From NCBI RefSeq assembly GCF_900106075.1, contig NZ_LT629794.1:2274001-2338000 (forward strand): a DNA stretch of 64,000 bases. The letters are read 5' to 3'. The position numbers were made by a program, and so were the translations under genes. The notes below the pieces were generated by a model. It did not search any database. It worked only from the letters and a program-made list of their open reading frames with translations, and was not told where the DNA came from. The DNA comes from Polaribacter sp. Hel1_33_78 (GTDB lineage: Bacteria; Bacteroidota; Bacteroidia; Flavobacteriales; Flavobacteriaceae). This document shows, piece by piece, positions 15,800 to 24,738 of this stretch; positions within the stretch are counted from its first letter, which is position 1, and the number at the start of each line of letters is the position of its first letter.

Positions 15800-17119
15800 A
15801 TGAAAAAAAATATTGTAATTCTATTCATATCTATATTATCAGTTCAAGTTTGTTTATCTCAAACTATTGACACTTTAAAATTAAATAATTATTTCAAATC
15901 ATTAGATTCAAATAATAAATTTATGGGCAGTTTTGCTTTGATGAAAGATGGAAAATTAATTTATAAAAATCAAATTGGATATTCTGATATTGAAAAACAG
16001 AAAAGACAAAATGAAAATACAAAGTATAGGATTGGTTCAATTTCAAAAACTTTTACATCAGTTTTAATTTTTAAAGCAATTGAAGAAGGGAAATTGGATT
16101 TAGATAAAACTATAAATAATTATTTCCCAAATGTAAAAAACAGCAACTCAATTACTATTAGTAATTTGTTAAATCACAGAAGTGGAATTCATAACTTCAC
16201 CAATGATGCGGAATATTTAGAATATAATACAAAACCAAAAAATGAAACTGAAATGCTATCAATAATTTCAAAATTTGATAGTGATTTTGAACCAAATTCA
16301 AAATCAGAATATAGTAATTCAAATTATGTGCTTTTATCTTATATACTAGAAAAAACATATAATCGAACATTTTCGGAAATTTTAAAAAATAAAATAGTTA
16401 GTCCAATTGAATTAAAGAATACATTTTTTGGAGGTAAAATAAACTTAAAAAACAATGAATCTAATTCTTATTCATACAATGGGAAATGGGAAAAACAAAC
16501 TGAAACTGATATGTCGATTCCAATAGGTGCTGGAGGAATAGTTTCTACACCGAGCGATTTATTGAAATTTGCGGAAGCTCTCTTCTCCTTCAAGATTATT
16601 TCTAAAAATAGCTTGTCTAAAATGGAAAAATTAGAAGATAATTATGGAATGGGTTTATTTAAAATGCCTTTTTATGATAAATATAGTTTTGGACATACTG
16701 GCGGTATTGATGGTTTTAGTTCTGTATTTGGATATTTTCCTGAGGAAAAATCTGCTTTTGCCTTAACTTCAAACGGAACTAATTATGATAATAATGAAAT
16801 ATCAATTGCATTATTAAGTGTGTTATTCAATAAACCTTTTGAAAGTCCTTCATTTAAAATTTATGATTTAAAATCAAAAGATTTAGACAAATTTCTAGGC
16901 ATTTATTCAAGTCCTAGCTTTCCTTTAAAAATAACAATTACAAAATCAGAAAAAATTTTAATTGCTCAAGCGACAGGTCAATCTGCATTTAATTTAGAAG
17001 CTATTGAAAAAAATAAATTTGAGTTTAAGCAGGCAGGAATAGTTTTAGAATTTGACACTATTAATAAACAAATGACTTTAAAACAAGGTGGAGGAACATT
17101 TAAACTAACGAAAGAATAA
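15800..17119 (+). CDS. Secreted serine hydrolase, beta-lactamase/class C family
   Basis: A 439-residue protein with a signal peptide (about residues 1-20). Motifs: SISK (Ser80-Lys83), YSN (Tyr171-Asn173) and HTGG near residue 298. After the catalytic domain, residues 350-439 form a beta-rich C-terminal domain (YLG-type SSPSFPLKITITK... FEFKQAGIVLEFD), as in Bacteroidota D-aminopeptidase/esterase-like members. The substrate cannot be told from sequence. The cassette's head (TTGTATGCA) and tail (TGTGGCCAA) do not match, unlike most units, which suggests that an internal deletion or exchange fused two cassettes. Confidence 0.85.
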   Translation: MKKNIVILFISILSVQVCLSQTIDTLKLNNYFKSLDSNNKFMGSFALMKDGKLIYKNQIGYSDIEKQKRQNENTKYRIGSISKTFTSVLIFKAIEEGKLDLDKTINNYFPNVKNSNSITISNLLNHRSGIHNFTNDAEYLEYNTKPKNETEMLSIISKFDSDFEPNSKSEYSNSNYVLLSYILEKTYNRTFSEILKNKIVSPIELKNTFFGGKINLKNNESNSYSYNGKWEKQTETDMSIPIGAGGIVSTPSDLLKFAEALFSFKIISKNSLSKMEKLEDNYGMGLFKMPFYDKYSFGHTGGIDGFSSVFGYFPEEKSAFALTSNGTNYDNNEISIALLSVLFNKPFESPSFKIYDLKSKDLDKFLGIYSSPSFPLKITITKSEKILIAQATGQSAFNLEAIEKNKFEFKQAGIVLEFDTINKQMTLKQGGGTFKLTKE

Positions 17120-17120
17120 C

Positions 17121-17326
17121 TGTGGCCAACAATGTATAAAAAACATAGGGCGTTTCTGCTAAATTAAAAGGTCTGTGTACATTAACAAAGTCTGCTAAAT
17201 ATAAAATTTAGCATTTCTATAGTAGAAAAGATAAAAGCAAAATATTTATATTTAGCTAAGTAATAGATCGAAACGAAGGTGCTTATCAACTGCCCTACGT
17301 TTCTTATACAAATACGGCTGGCAATA
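17121..17326 (+). repeat. attC-like site 15, long divergent
   Basis: Left box TGTGGCCAAC; right box degenerate (GCTGGCAATA, T to C in GTT). The about 200-bp interior belongs to neither main family and contains TCTGCTAAA repeats. Confidence 0.6.
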
Positions 17327-17335
17327 ATTAGAAAA

Positions 17336-18070
17336 ATGACATTGAGAAGTAACATCATATTGATTTTGACTATCGTTCTTTTTGGATGCAGAGAAGATAA
17401 AAACACTTCTAAGAATCAGATGGCACAAAAATCTTCTACTAATATTGAAAAAGTTGACACTTCAATTACTGTGCAAGAGATTGCTGAACTGAATACAGAG
17501 AGTGAGCCTGTAATTAATGACAACTTATTAGAAATAAAATTTGAAGAATTCTCTATTGAAATAGATAGTCTTGAAGTTTGGGATGAGGAAGAGAAATTAA
17601 AAGAACAACAAAAGGACACCGCAAGAATTTATTTAGAATTAGGAGAAACCATTGAAGTACAGAAACTGAAAATTCACAAGATAAAGGAAGGTCAGATAAG
17701 AATTTATCAACGATTCGAAAATAGTATAACAGTTATGAATGAAGGACCACATTGTGATTTAACCGAATGGAAACACTACAATTCTAATTGGAAAGAACTG
17801 CAAATTGAAAATAGTCAATTTTTAACCGAGAGTTATTCTGAACAAGATTGGGATAAATTCATAGAGGTAGACATGAATGAATTACGAGAAGCTGTGAGAG
17901 TAAAATGCGGAGAAGGTTGGGCAGAACATGTAAAAGATGTAAAATCACCTACTGAATATCCTTTTGGAATAAGTACTAGTAGAATTTTCTTTAAGATTGA
18001 GTTTATTGAACAAGATTCAGAATATTTAAAAGAACGAATAATTTCAATTGAAATACCAATGGGTTGTTAA
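17336..18070 (+). CDS. Hypothetical lipoprotein
   Basis: A 244-residue lipoprotein (lipobox LFGC, about Cys18) that I do not recognise. It is strongly acidic, with a linker rich in Glu/Ser/Thr (residues 25-75) followed by a globular region containing two more Cys (GPHCDLTEWKHY and VKCGEGW) and a final Cys as last residue (PMGC). The Cys pattern may form disulfides in the periplasm or outside. ATG 17336 is preferred over 17279, which lies in the attC-like site. Confidence 0.65.
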   Translation: MTLRSNIILILTIVLFGCREDKNTSKNQMAQKSSTNIEKVDTSITVQEIAELNTESEPVINDNLLEIKFEEFSIEIDSLEVWDEEEKLKEQQKDTARIYLELGETIEVQKLKIHKIKEGQIRIYQRFENSITVMNEGPHCDLTEWKHYNSNWKELQIENSQFLTESYSEQDWDKFIEVDMNELREAVRVKCGEGWAEHVKDVKSPTEYPFGISTSRIFFKIEFIEQDSEYLKERIISIEIPMGC

Positions 18071-18078
18071 ATGAAAAA

Positions 18079-18278
18079 TTATTACCAACAATGACTATAC
18101 GTAATGCGGGTTTTCTGCTAAACGAAAGGTCAGAGCATTTAAGGAAGTCCGCCAATACTTTAATTTGGTGTTTAAAGTGAATAAATTAAAAACAAAATAT
18201 AAACTCCTGGCTACGTACAAAATTTGAAAACTCCGCTTTTCAAATCCCGCACTGCGCATAGCCGAGATGTTAGCTAAC
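18079..18278 (+). repeat. attC-like site 16, long divergent
   Basis: Left box TTATTACCAAC; right box GTTAGCTAAC. Arms CTATACGTAATGCGGG and CCCGCACTGCGCATAG pair with three mismatches, two of them A-C on the top strand. Confidence 0.65.
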
Positions 18279-18297
18279 ATTTAAAAACGAAATAACA

Positions 18298-18990
18298 TTG
18301 AAAAAAAGAAAGTGGAAAAAATATAGCTTCGAGTTTTTATCAATTTTTATTGCATTGATTTCTGCATTTGCCTTGAATAATTGGAATGATAACAGAAAGG
18401 ATAACATAGCTGAATCGAAAATCTTATTGGAAATATTAAATGGCTTAGAAAACGATAAAGTTGATATAGGCTTAAACATTGAAGGACATCAAATGGGAAT
18501 AAAATCTTGCGAATTTTGGAGAAAAATTTTTATTAATAAAAGAACTAACCTCGACACCTTACAACAACACTATTTTGTTTTAACAAGAGATTTTATTTCA
18601 ATTCAGAATGTTTCTGGTTATGAAACATTAAAATCGCGAGGGTTTGAATTAATTAAAAACGACTCTTTAAGAACAAGAATAATATCTTTATATGAGATTG
18701 ATTACCAAACTCTAAGAAAACTAGAAGAGGAATATAACGAACTACAATTCCAAAAAAATTATTTTAAAGAAATAAATAAAATGATTTCACCATATTTTAC
18801 ATTTGATTCAAAAGGAAATATTAGTGAAATGGAATTTCCTATTAATTTAAGTGAAACTGAAAGAAAAACCCTACTGAGTTACCTTTGGAAAATTCAAACA
18901 AACAGGAAATTTATTTTACAATCATATAATCAAACAAAAGATAATATAACTGAATTAGCTACAAAGATTGAGATAGAATTAAAACGTTAG
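18298..18990 (+). CDS. DUF6090-like membrane-anchored protein
   Basis: A 230-residue protein with a basic N-terminus, one membrane segment (EFLSIFIALISAFALNNW, residues 12-29) and a long, mostly helical extracytoplasmic or cytoplasmic domain. The block FIALISAFALNNWNDNRKDNIAESKILLEI is typical of the Bacteroidota DUF6090 family, which has no known function. Translation seems to start at TTG 18298. Its TAG stop falls within the following site's left box. Confidence 0.65.
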   Translation: MKKRKWKKYSFEFLSIFIALISAFALNNWNDNRKDNIAESKILLEILNGLENDKVDIGLNIEGHQMGIKSCEFWRKIFINKRTNLDTLQQHYFVLTRDFISIQNVSGYETLKSRGFELIKNDSLRTRIISLYEIDYQTLRKLEEEYNELQFQKNYFKEINKMISPYFTFDSKGNISEMEFPINLSETERKTLLSYLWKIQTNRKFILQSYNQTKDNITELATKIEIELKR

Positions 18991-19125
18991 TTAACACCGT
19001 ACAAAATTAATTGCTTGCTTCTTGCTTACTCACGAAAATCCTCTCGGACTTTCTTTGTCCGTTATTATTTACTAAATTAGTTGCTTAAACCACGCAACTA
19101 ACCTTATACAACAACGCTAACATTA
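18985..19125 (+). repeat. attC-like site 17, long family
   Basis: Left box CGTTAGTTAAC (8 of 9 with unit 16's head TTAGCTAAC); right box degenerate, GCTAACATTA in place of GTT. Interior is of the main long type. Confidence 0.7.
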
Positions 19126-19140
19126 AGTTGAAAAAATATT

Positions 19141-19650
19141 ATGAAATATAATCTAAAAAAAATTGCATTAGTTGCTGAAATATTTGGAGGAATTGCAATC
19201 CTAATTTCCTTAATTTTCGTAGGTATTCAATTCAAAGAAAATACTAAGGCAACAAGATCAGCTACGGCACTAGCAACTGTTTCTGAAATGACTTCGTGGT
19301 ACAGTAATATAGGTAATAGCGAGCGTGGAAGTTATATATTCTGGAACTTTCTGAGCAATCCCGATTCGCTAAAACCTGAAGAAAGGTTTCAAGCTATAAT
19401 GAATATTCATGGAGCTATGTTAGCATTTCAAAATAGTTATTATTTAGTTAAAGAAGGAACACTTGACCAGGAGATTCAACAATCACTTTTGGAAATTATC
19501 AATGGAATTAAAACGACTCCTGGATTTCTTGTGTTTTGGAAAGCAAGAAAATCTATATTCCTTAAGGAATTTCAAGAATATGTTGAGGAAATAATAGCAT
19601 CTAAAAAAGTCACTTCGGAAGGTGTTTATGAAATAGTTGAAAAAAAATAA
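19141..19650 (+). CDS. Hypothetical protein with N-terminal membrane anchor
   Basis: A 169-residue protein. Residues 8-28 (IALVAEIFGGIAILISLIFVG) form one membrane helix, followed by QFKENTKATRSATALATV and a helical soluble domain of about 130 residues with conserved-looking Trp and Phe positions. This layout is common among uncharacterised marine bacterial proteins, but I cannot name a family. It is the sole gene of unit 17; head CTAACATTA and tail TAATGCCAA match at 6 of 9. Confidence 0.6.
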   Translation: MKYNLKKIALVAEIFGGIAILISLIFVGIQFKENTKATRSATALATVSEMTSWYSNIGNSERGSYIFWNFLSNPDSLKPEERFQAIMNIHGAMLAFQNSYYLVKEGTLDQEIQQSLLEIINGIKTTPGFLVFWKARKSIFLKEFQEYVEEIIASKKVTSEGVYEIVEKK

Positions 19651-19652
19651 CC

Positions 19653-19791
19653 TAATGCCAACAACATGTATAATTAATTGCTAGGTCACTGCCGACTTAC
19701 GAAAATTCCGCTGGAATTTTCTATCTGTGATTTGTTTGCTAACTTTAAGGCTTAACCACGCAACTAACCAAATACAACAACGTTGTGTGTA
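19653..19791 (+). repeat. attC-like site 18, long family
   Basis: Left box TAATGCCAAC; right box GTTGTGTGTA. Inner hairpin AAAATTCC/GGAATTTT replaces the common one. Confidence 0.75.
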
Positions 19792-19802
19792 ATTATAAAA
19801 TT

Positions 19803-20300
19803 ATGATGGATAAGATTATTAAATACCAAAATGATTCTGAAAAAAACTTTGAACAGAAGAAAAATATAAAAACAATTATAAATTATATTATCGCTTTCAT
19901 TCTCTTCTTGTTATCAACAATTATTTCAGCATTTACATTTCCATTAAGGTTTGTATATAAAAAAACAATTCGAAGAAATTCTGATTCAAAAATCATACAC
20001 CTTAATGCTAGAAATATAGATTCAGTTTTGAAAAAAGAAAAATTAGTTTTAATAGACTTTTGGGCTGAATGGTGTGGGCCATGCTTAATGATGAATTCTA
20101 CAATGGAAAAATTTGCGACTGAATCAAATGGTATAAGAATTACTAAGGTTAACGCTGATTTAAATGGGAAATTAATAAATAAATTCAAAATAAAGGGCTT
20201 ACCACAATTTATTCTAATGAAAAATGGGGAAGAAATAAAAAGGCATGCAGGAGCAATGACAATTTTTGAATTGACTAAATTTTGTGATGAAAGCAAATAA
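19803..20300 (+). CDS. Membrane-anchored thioredoxin
   Basis: A protein of about 165 residues. A basic N-terminus leads into one long hydrophobic segment (IINYIIAFILFLLSTIISAFTFPLRFVY), then a thioredoxin domain with DFWAEWCGPC active site, the cis-Pro segment KGLPQFILMKNGEE and a final helix. Thioredoxins reduce disulfides. The positive inside rule (many Lys before and Arg/Lys after the segment) leaves the side of the membrane unclear. Start at ATG 19803; a GTG at 19785 is inside the attC-like box. Confidence 0.8.
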   Translation: MMDKIIKYQNDSEKNFEQKKNIKTIINYIIAFILFLLSTIISAFTFPLRFVYKKTIRRNSDSKIIHLNARNIDSVLKKEKLVLIDFWAEWCGPCLMMNSTMEKFATESNGIRITKVNADLNGKLINKFKIKGLPQFILMKNGEEIKRHAGAMTIFELTKFCDESK

Positions 20301-20305
20301 AAAAC

Positions 20306-20507
20306 TACATATAACGCAGTATATAAAACATAGCTAATAAGAGCTATATCGGAAGGTTTACACGTATTTGAGTAGACCTCCAAATTTTTAAATTTGGCTT
20401 ATAGAATTCAAAAAATAGAAACAAAACATAAAAATTTGGCCCGTGTATAACCCGAAAGCTTCGTGCTTCTAAATCGCCTACTTTTCATATACTAAACGTT
20501 GTATGCC
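20306..20507 (+). repeat. attC-like site 19, 200-bp family
   Basis: Left box TACATATAAC; right box GTTGTATGCC. The interior (AAACATAGCTAATAAGAGC, GAAGGTTTAC, CCAAATTTTTAAATTTGG) is nearly identical to that of the site at 22539-22748, which flanks the other side of the three-gene unit. Confidence 0.7.
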
Positions 20508-20521
20508 ATTTGAGAGCAACC

Positions 20522-20941
20522 TTATTGGAAATTAAGCAACATAGAATTATAATTATCTTGAACTGTTTGAATAATTAAAGTCTTATCCGAATTCAAGCCT
20601 TCGATATCATCTATTTCATTAAATTCTCGCATATTGGAATTTCCCCACAAACTGAATTCAATAATTATTGGAGTTAAACGAATCCCTTTTTCCGTTAGCA
20701 AATAAATATTTTCTTTTTTGTTATCTGGCACTTTCGTTTTGAAAATCAGTTTATACGATTCTAACAATTTTAATCGTGCAGATAAAATACTTGGTGCAAT
20801 CTTTTCATCTGAATCAGAAATTTCCTTGAAAGTCTTTTTGTGCTTAACAAGCATATCTCTAATGATTAACAAAGACCATTTATCACCTATTACATCTAAT
20901 GCAGATGAAATTGGACAGCCAGAGCGAAATTCTTTTTTCAT
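20522..20941 (-). CDS. HxlR/MarR-like winged-helix regulator
   Basis: A 139-residue HxlR-type regulator, with the family's redox- or electrophile-sensing Cys near the N-terminus (Cys9 in SGCPISSALDVIGDKWSLLIIRDM) followed by the winged-helix domain (FKEISDSDEKIAPSILSARLKLLESYKLI and a wing YLLTEKG). It is the only clear minus-strand gene in the array. It is transcribed divergently from two membrane genes at 21030-22533, with a perfect 7-bp inverted repeat in between, so it most likely controls that pair and itself. The last 30 residues are a divergent acidic tail. Confidence 0.85.
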   Translation of the reverse strand: MKKEFRSGCPISSALDVIGDKWSLLIIRDMLVKHKKTFKEISDSDEKIAPSILSARLKLLESYKLIFKTKVPDNKKENIYLLTEKGIRLTPIIIEFSLWGNSNMREFNEIDDIEGLNSDKTLIIQTVQDNYNSMLLNFQ

Positions 20942-20954
20942 TTTTTACAAACTA

Positions 20955-20975
20955 TTACTATTAATTCGATAGTAA
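20955..20975. promoter_or_regulatory. Candidate HxlR operator
   Basis: TTACTAT (20955-20961) and ATAGTAA (20969-20975) form a perfect inverted repeat with a 7-base spacer in the 88-base gap between the divergent regulator and membrane genes. Size and place suit a dimeric winged-helix repressor; binding is inferred. Confidence 0.6.
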
Positions 20976-21029
20976 TTATTATTTTTGCTTTCAATTCCAT
21001 AGCAAAAATACAAAAATTAAATAGAAATT

Positions 21030-21731
21030 ATGTTAGCAGGACATTTTACCACGGCATTAATAGCAAAACAAAAATTCCCAAAAGGAACGTTACTTTATTT
21101 TTTAATTATATCCCAATTACAAGATTTTTTATGGTTTACCTTTCACTATTTAGGGCTTGAACTAACCAATCCTAGTGATGCCTTTGATGCTACTTTAAGT
21201 AATATGGCAGTAGATATGTTATACAGTCACGATTTGTTACCACAATTATTTTGGTTGGCGATTGTTTTCTTACTTGGAAAATTTCTATTCAAAAGCACCA
21301 AAATTGGCTTAATAAGTGTCGCTTTGGTGTCAATCCATTTTGTTTTAGATTTCTTTTCAGGTCATATGCATCATATTTTTGGGGCAAATACCATGGAAGC
21401 TGGTCTTGGATTGTATGCATCTAATCCTTATTTAGCCATTTTAATAGAAGCTTTATTTAGTTTTGGTGCTATGTGGTATTTCTTTAGAGAAGAAGCAAAA
21501 AAAGGAATTATTAGAACTACAAAAAATAGAATTGCAATTATTTCTGTTTTCGCTTATGGAATTATTTTTATGCTACTAATTGCTACAAAATCTTTTAGAG
21601 AGTTATTTGGTATTCCAGAATTTGATTTAGGATTTAATACCAATATGCCTACGCTCATTTTTACATACGGAGCAATGCTTTATTGCTTGAATTATTGTAC
21701 GCCGAAGTTTACGCTTGACAAAAAACAATAA
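21030..21731 (+). CDS. Polytopic membrane protein (YdjM-like metal-dependent hydrolase look)
   Basis: A 233-residue integral membrane protein with about six helices. An N-terminal GHFTTALIAKQKFP, a VLDFFSGHMHHIF segment and HYLG/HDLL positions give a His/Asp distribution similar to membrane-bound metal-dependent hydrolases, but this is a weak likeness. It lies divergent from the HxlR regulator and four bases upstream of a second membrane gene, so the two form an operon probably under HxlR control. Confidence 0.65.
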   Translation: MLAGHFTTALIAKQKFPKGTLLYFLIISQLQDFLWFTFHYLGLELTNPSDAFDATLSNMAVDMLYSHDLLPQLFWLAIVFLLGKFLFKSTKIGLISVALVSIHFVLDFFSGHMHHIFGANTMEAGLGLYASNPYLAILIEALFSFGAMWYFFREEAKKGIIRTTKNRIAIISVFAYGIIFMLLIATKSFRELFGIPEFDLGFNTNMPTLIFTYGAMLYCLNYCTPKFTLDKKQ

Positions 21732-21735
21732 GGGA

Positions 21736-22533
21736 ATGATTGAAGGAACATTAAATTTTATTAAGGAATTGAAAATTAGGAACGAATCCTTGTTTTATTT
21801 TGGTTTGTTCTGCTTATCTCTTTCAATAATATTTATCTTTTTAACCAAACTTACAACTACCCAAGTTCATGGAGTAAACGCTTGGTTTAAGCCGTTAAAA
21901 TTTGCTATTTCAATAGGTTTATTTGCTTGGACAATGGCTTGGTATTGTCATTATTTGTCAAATTTTAATGTAACACCTTTCAATTGGACAGTAATCATTT
22001 TATTTGGTTTTGAACTTACTTATATTGCTTTTCAAGCCTCTAAAGGACAATTATCACACTTCAACTTTGACACACCACTTTATTCTATATTATATTCGTT
22101 AATGGGTTTGGCGGCCGTAATCGTTACACTCTATTCGGCTTATATTGGCTTCCTCTTTTTTACACAGTCCTTTCCAAATTTACCAAGTCATTTTATTTGG
22201 GCAATTCGTTTAGGAATCTTGATTTTTGTTATTTTTTCATTTGAAGGCGCTTTAATGAGCTCTCAGATGAGTCATAGCGTTGGTGCAATAAATGATAACT
22301 CAAATTGGTGGATTATAGGTTGGAGCAAAACTGTAGGTGATTTAAGAGTTTCGCACTTTATTGGAATGCACGCTTTACAGCTACTTCCATTGCTTTCTTT
22401 TTATCTCTTTAAAAATACAAAAGCCACTATCATTATTTCATTGCTTTACGCAGTTCTTGCTACCACAACATTAGTTCAAGCTTTAAATGGAAAACCAATT
22501 TTTACGCAAAACAAACAAAAGGAATCGAAATAA
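21736..22533 (+). CDS. Hypothetical polytopic membrane protein
   Basis: A 265-residue membrane protein with seven or more helices and short loops; a conserved-looking GVNAWFKPLKFAISIGLF segment and a His/Trp-rich part (VSHFIGMHALQLLPLL) stand out. Similar uncharacterised proteins occur in Flavobacteriia. ATG 21736 lies four bases after the preceding stop and follows AGGGA, one of the few Shine-Dalgarno-like sites here; a TTG at 21715 would overlap the upstream gene. It closes unit 19, a three-gene cassette that carries its own regulator. Confidence 0.6.
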   Translation: MIEGTLNFIKELKIRNESLFYFGLFCLSLSIIFIFLTKLTTTQVHGVNAWFKPLKFAISIGLFAWTMAWYCHYLSNFNVTPFNWTVIILFGFELTYIAFQASKGQLSHFNFDTPLYSILYSLMGLAAVIVTLYSAYIGFLFFTQSFPNLPSHFIWAIRLGILIFVIFSFEGALMSSQMSHSVGAINDNSNWWIIGWSKTVGDLRVSHFIGMHALQLLPLLSFYLFKNTKATIIISLLYAVLATTTLVQALNGKPIFTQNKQKESK

Positions 22534-22538
22534 AAACA

Positions 22539-22748
22539 GCATGCAACAATGTATATAAAACATAGCTAATAAGAACTAAATCGAAAGGTTTACAACTATT
22601 TTAGTAGACCTCCAAATTTTTAAATTTGGCTTATAGAATTGAAAAATAGAAACAAAATATAAAAATTCGGCCCGTGTATAATCTGAATACAAGTACTTTT
22701 TTACACGCTTCGTTTCATATACGGAGACGTTGCACACCATTTTGACAG
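22539..22748 (+). repeat. attC-like site 20, 200-bp family
   Basis: Left box GCATGCAAC (7 of 9 with the unit's head TTGTATGCC); right box GTTGCACACC. The interior is nearly the same as site 19. Confidence 0.7.
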
Positions 22749-22820
22749 TCCTAATCCTGAATAAGTAATGTTAAACGAGAATAATTATTCAAAACACTTA
22801 AAATTAAATAAATTTATCTA

Positions 22821-24287
22821 ATGATTATGAAAAATTCAATAAGCCTTTTAAAAAAAAATATCCAATTTACTTTAGCTATATTGTTACTCTTTTTTAGCTG
22901 TTCAGATGATTCGTCAAATGATACAAATACCATAGTTTCTGATACAAATACCATAGTTTCGTTAAAATCTGAATTCGCTTCAAACCTGAACAAAATCATA
23001 GAAGGTAAGCAAATAAGTTTTACAGAAAAATCTGAAGGCGAGCCAACGAGTTGGAGTTGGACTTTTGAAGGAGGTACCCCAGCAACATCTAATGAAAAAA
23101 ATCCTGTAATATCGTATAGTGAACAGGGTACTTTTAAAGTATCTCTTGCTGTCTCTAAAGACGATGCTAGTGAAACTATAGAAAAAGAAAATTTGATCGA
23201 TGTATTAGCTTTATTTGACGAAAATGAAGTGCCAGAAACGCAATTGTGTAAACTTGATAAAATATTTACAAATGATTATGTAGATATAGGCTTCCCTAAT
23301 AATGGGCCATCATCATCACTAGGACAAGTTAATATTCAAGTATTATTTGTAGACTTCCCTGACGCTGTCGCTTCTCAAACAACAACTTCTATTTTTAATT
23401 TATTAGAAAATATTAATACTGAATTCTACGAAGAGATGTCCTACGGTAAAATGGAAATAAACCTACTGCCATACCGTTCTTGGTTAAGACTTAGTTCGGT
23501 TTCGTCACAATATGCTGAAAGTCTAAATTCTTCTTCTGGACATCTTTCATTTATTCAAGAAGCGGTTGATTTGGCAGATGACCAAGTTGATTTTAGCGAT
23601 ACAGATATTGTGTTAGTAATGTCCAATCCTGATGCTTCCGAAATTGAATATGGCCCAACTTTTGGATCCCTAAATGATAGTTTCGCTATAAATGCAGATG
23701 GAAATAGTATTCTAACTGGAATTACTTCTGGATTCGATTTTAATTATTGGGGAGGTATTTGGCTTGCACATGAAATGGGACACTCTTTAGGGCTACTTGA
23801 CTTATACCCTTACAGTAACTCTAATAATCACAGATACGTTGGTGGTTTTGGAGTTATGGGAATACAATCAGGAAAAGCACCAGGCTTTTTTGCATATGAA
23901 AGATGGTTACTAGGCTGGATTGATGATTCACAAATTTATTGCCATTCAGAGGGATCGATAACTATAGAAATACAAGAGTTAGCTACTGAAGGAGGAATAA
24001 AGGCATTATCAGTGCCTCTAAACTCAAACAGAGCTATTTTAATCGAGAGTAGAAAAAAGAAGGGTTTCGACTCTTCTATGCGAAAAGAAGGAGCGCTAGT
24101 TTATGTTATTGATACTTCTGTACCAAGAGGTCAAGGTCCTTTAAGGATTTTACAAAATTCTAATACTGGCAGCATGAAAGAAAATGCACCTATGATAGCT
24201 GGAGATATTTACACTTACCAAGGAGTCACAATAGAAGTTATAGAATCTAAATCATCTAGTGACATAATCCAAGTTACAATACAATAA
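22821..24287 (+). CDS. Lipoprotein M6-like metallopeptidase with PKD domain
   Basis: A 488-residue lipoprotein (lipobox LFFSC, Cys27). Residues 55-130 are a PKD-like beta domain (SWSWTFEGGTPATSNEKNPVISYSEQGTFKVSL). The catalytic region has HEMGHSLGLLD (His317, Glu318, His321 and a downstream Asp), typical of M6 immune inhibitor A-like and related gluzincin/metzincin peptidases, followed by a beta-rich C-terminal region. It should sit on the cell surface and degrade proteins. A perfect 21-base tandem repeat near 22917-22961 duplicates the peptide DTNTIVS in the linker after the lipobox. An IS3 transposase fragment begins six bases after its stop. Confidence 0.8.
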   Translation: MIMKNSISLLKKNIQFTLAILLLFFSCSDDSSNDTNTIVSDTNTIVSLKSEFASNLNKIIEGKQISFTEKSEGEPTSWSWTFEGGTPATSNEKNPVISYSEQGTFKVSLAVSKDDASETIEKENLIDVLALFDENEVPETQLCKLDKIFTNDYVDIGFPNNGPSSSLGQVNIQVLFVDFPDAVASQTTTSIFNLLENINTEFYEEMSYGKMEINLLPYRSWLRLSSVSSQYAESLNSSSGHLSFIQEAVDLADDQVDFSDTDIVLVMSNPDASEIEYGPTFGSLNDSFAINADGNSILTGITSGFDFNYWGGIWLAHEMGHSLGLLDLYPYSNSNNHRYVGGFGVMGIQSGKAPGFFAYERWLLGWIDDSQIYCHSEGSITIEIQELATEGGIKALSVPLNSNRAILIESRKKKGFDSSMRKEGALVYVIDTSVPRGQGPLRILQNSNTGSMKENAPMIAGDIYTYQGVTIEVIESKSSSDIIQVTIQ

Positions 24288-24292
24288 TAACG

Positions 24293-24697
24293 GATATTTA
24301 CTCTAGAAAAATAGTTGGTTATGATGTTAGTGATAGATTAAAACTTAAAGGAAGTGTTAGAGCACTTAATAAAGCGATTTACCAAGCTAAAAATATTAAT
24401 GGGCTAACACATCATTCAGACATAGGAATAAAGTATTGTAGCAATGTTTGCACACAAATACTTAAAAGAAAAAAGATAGATATTAGTATAGCGGAAGAAA
24501 ATCATTGTTACGAAAACGCAATGGCAGAAGGTGTAAATGGCATCTTAAAAGATAAATTTTATCTCGATCAAACTTTTGATAGCGTGGATAACGCTAAAAG
24601 AACTGCAAAAAAAGCAATTAATTTATACAACGAAATAAGATTACACTTATATTTAGCCTTTAAAACACCTAATATGGTATATAAATTATCAGCCTAA
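24293..24697 (+). pseudogene. IS3-family transposase (OrfB) 3' fragment
   Basis: An open frame of 135 codons without a usable start encodes the C-terminal half of an IS3-type DDE integrase: YSRKIVGYDVSD, GLTHHSDIGIKYCS with the second catalytic Asp, and NHCYENAMAEGVNGILKDKFYLD with the Glu, then LYNEIRLHLYL. The N-terminal half and the left end of the element are missing, so it is an inactive remnant. It splits cassette unit 20 between the M6 peptidase and the DUF4870 gene. Confidence 0.8.
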
Positions 24698-24710
24698 ATT
24701 CAATTTTAAA

Positions 24711-24738
24711 CTGTAGCCATATTTCAGGACTAGACATT
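24711..24738 (+). repeat. Probable right end of the IS3 remnant
   Basis: The segment TGTAGCCATATTTCAGGACT about 14 bases after the transposase stop resembles the terminal inverted repeat of Bacteroidota IS3 elements. No matching left end was found upstream, in line with a deletion. Confidence 0.4.
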
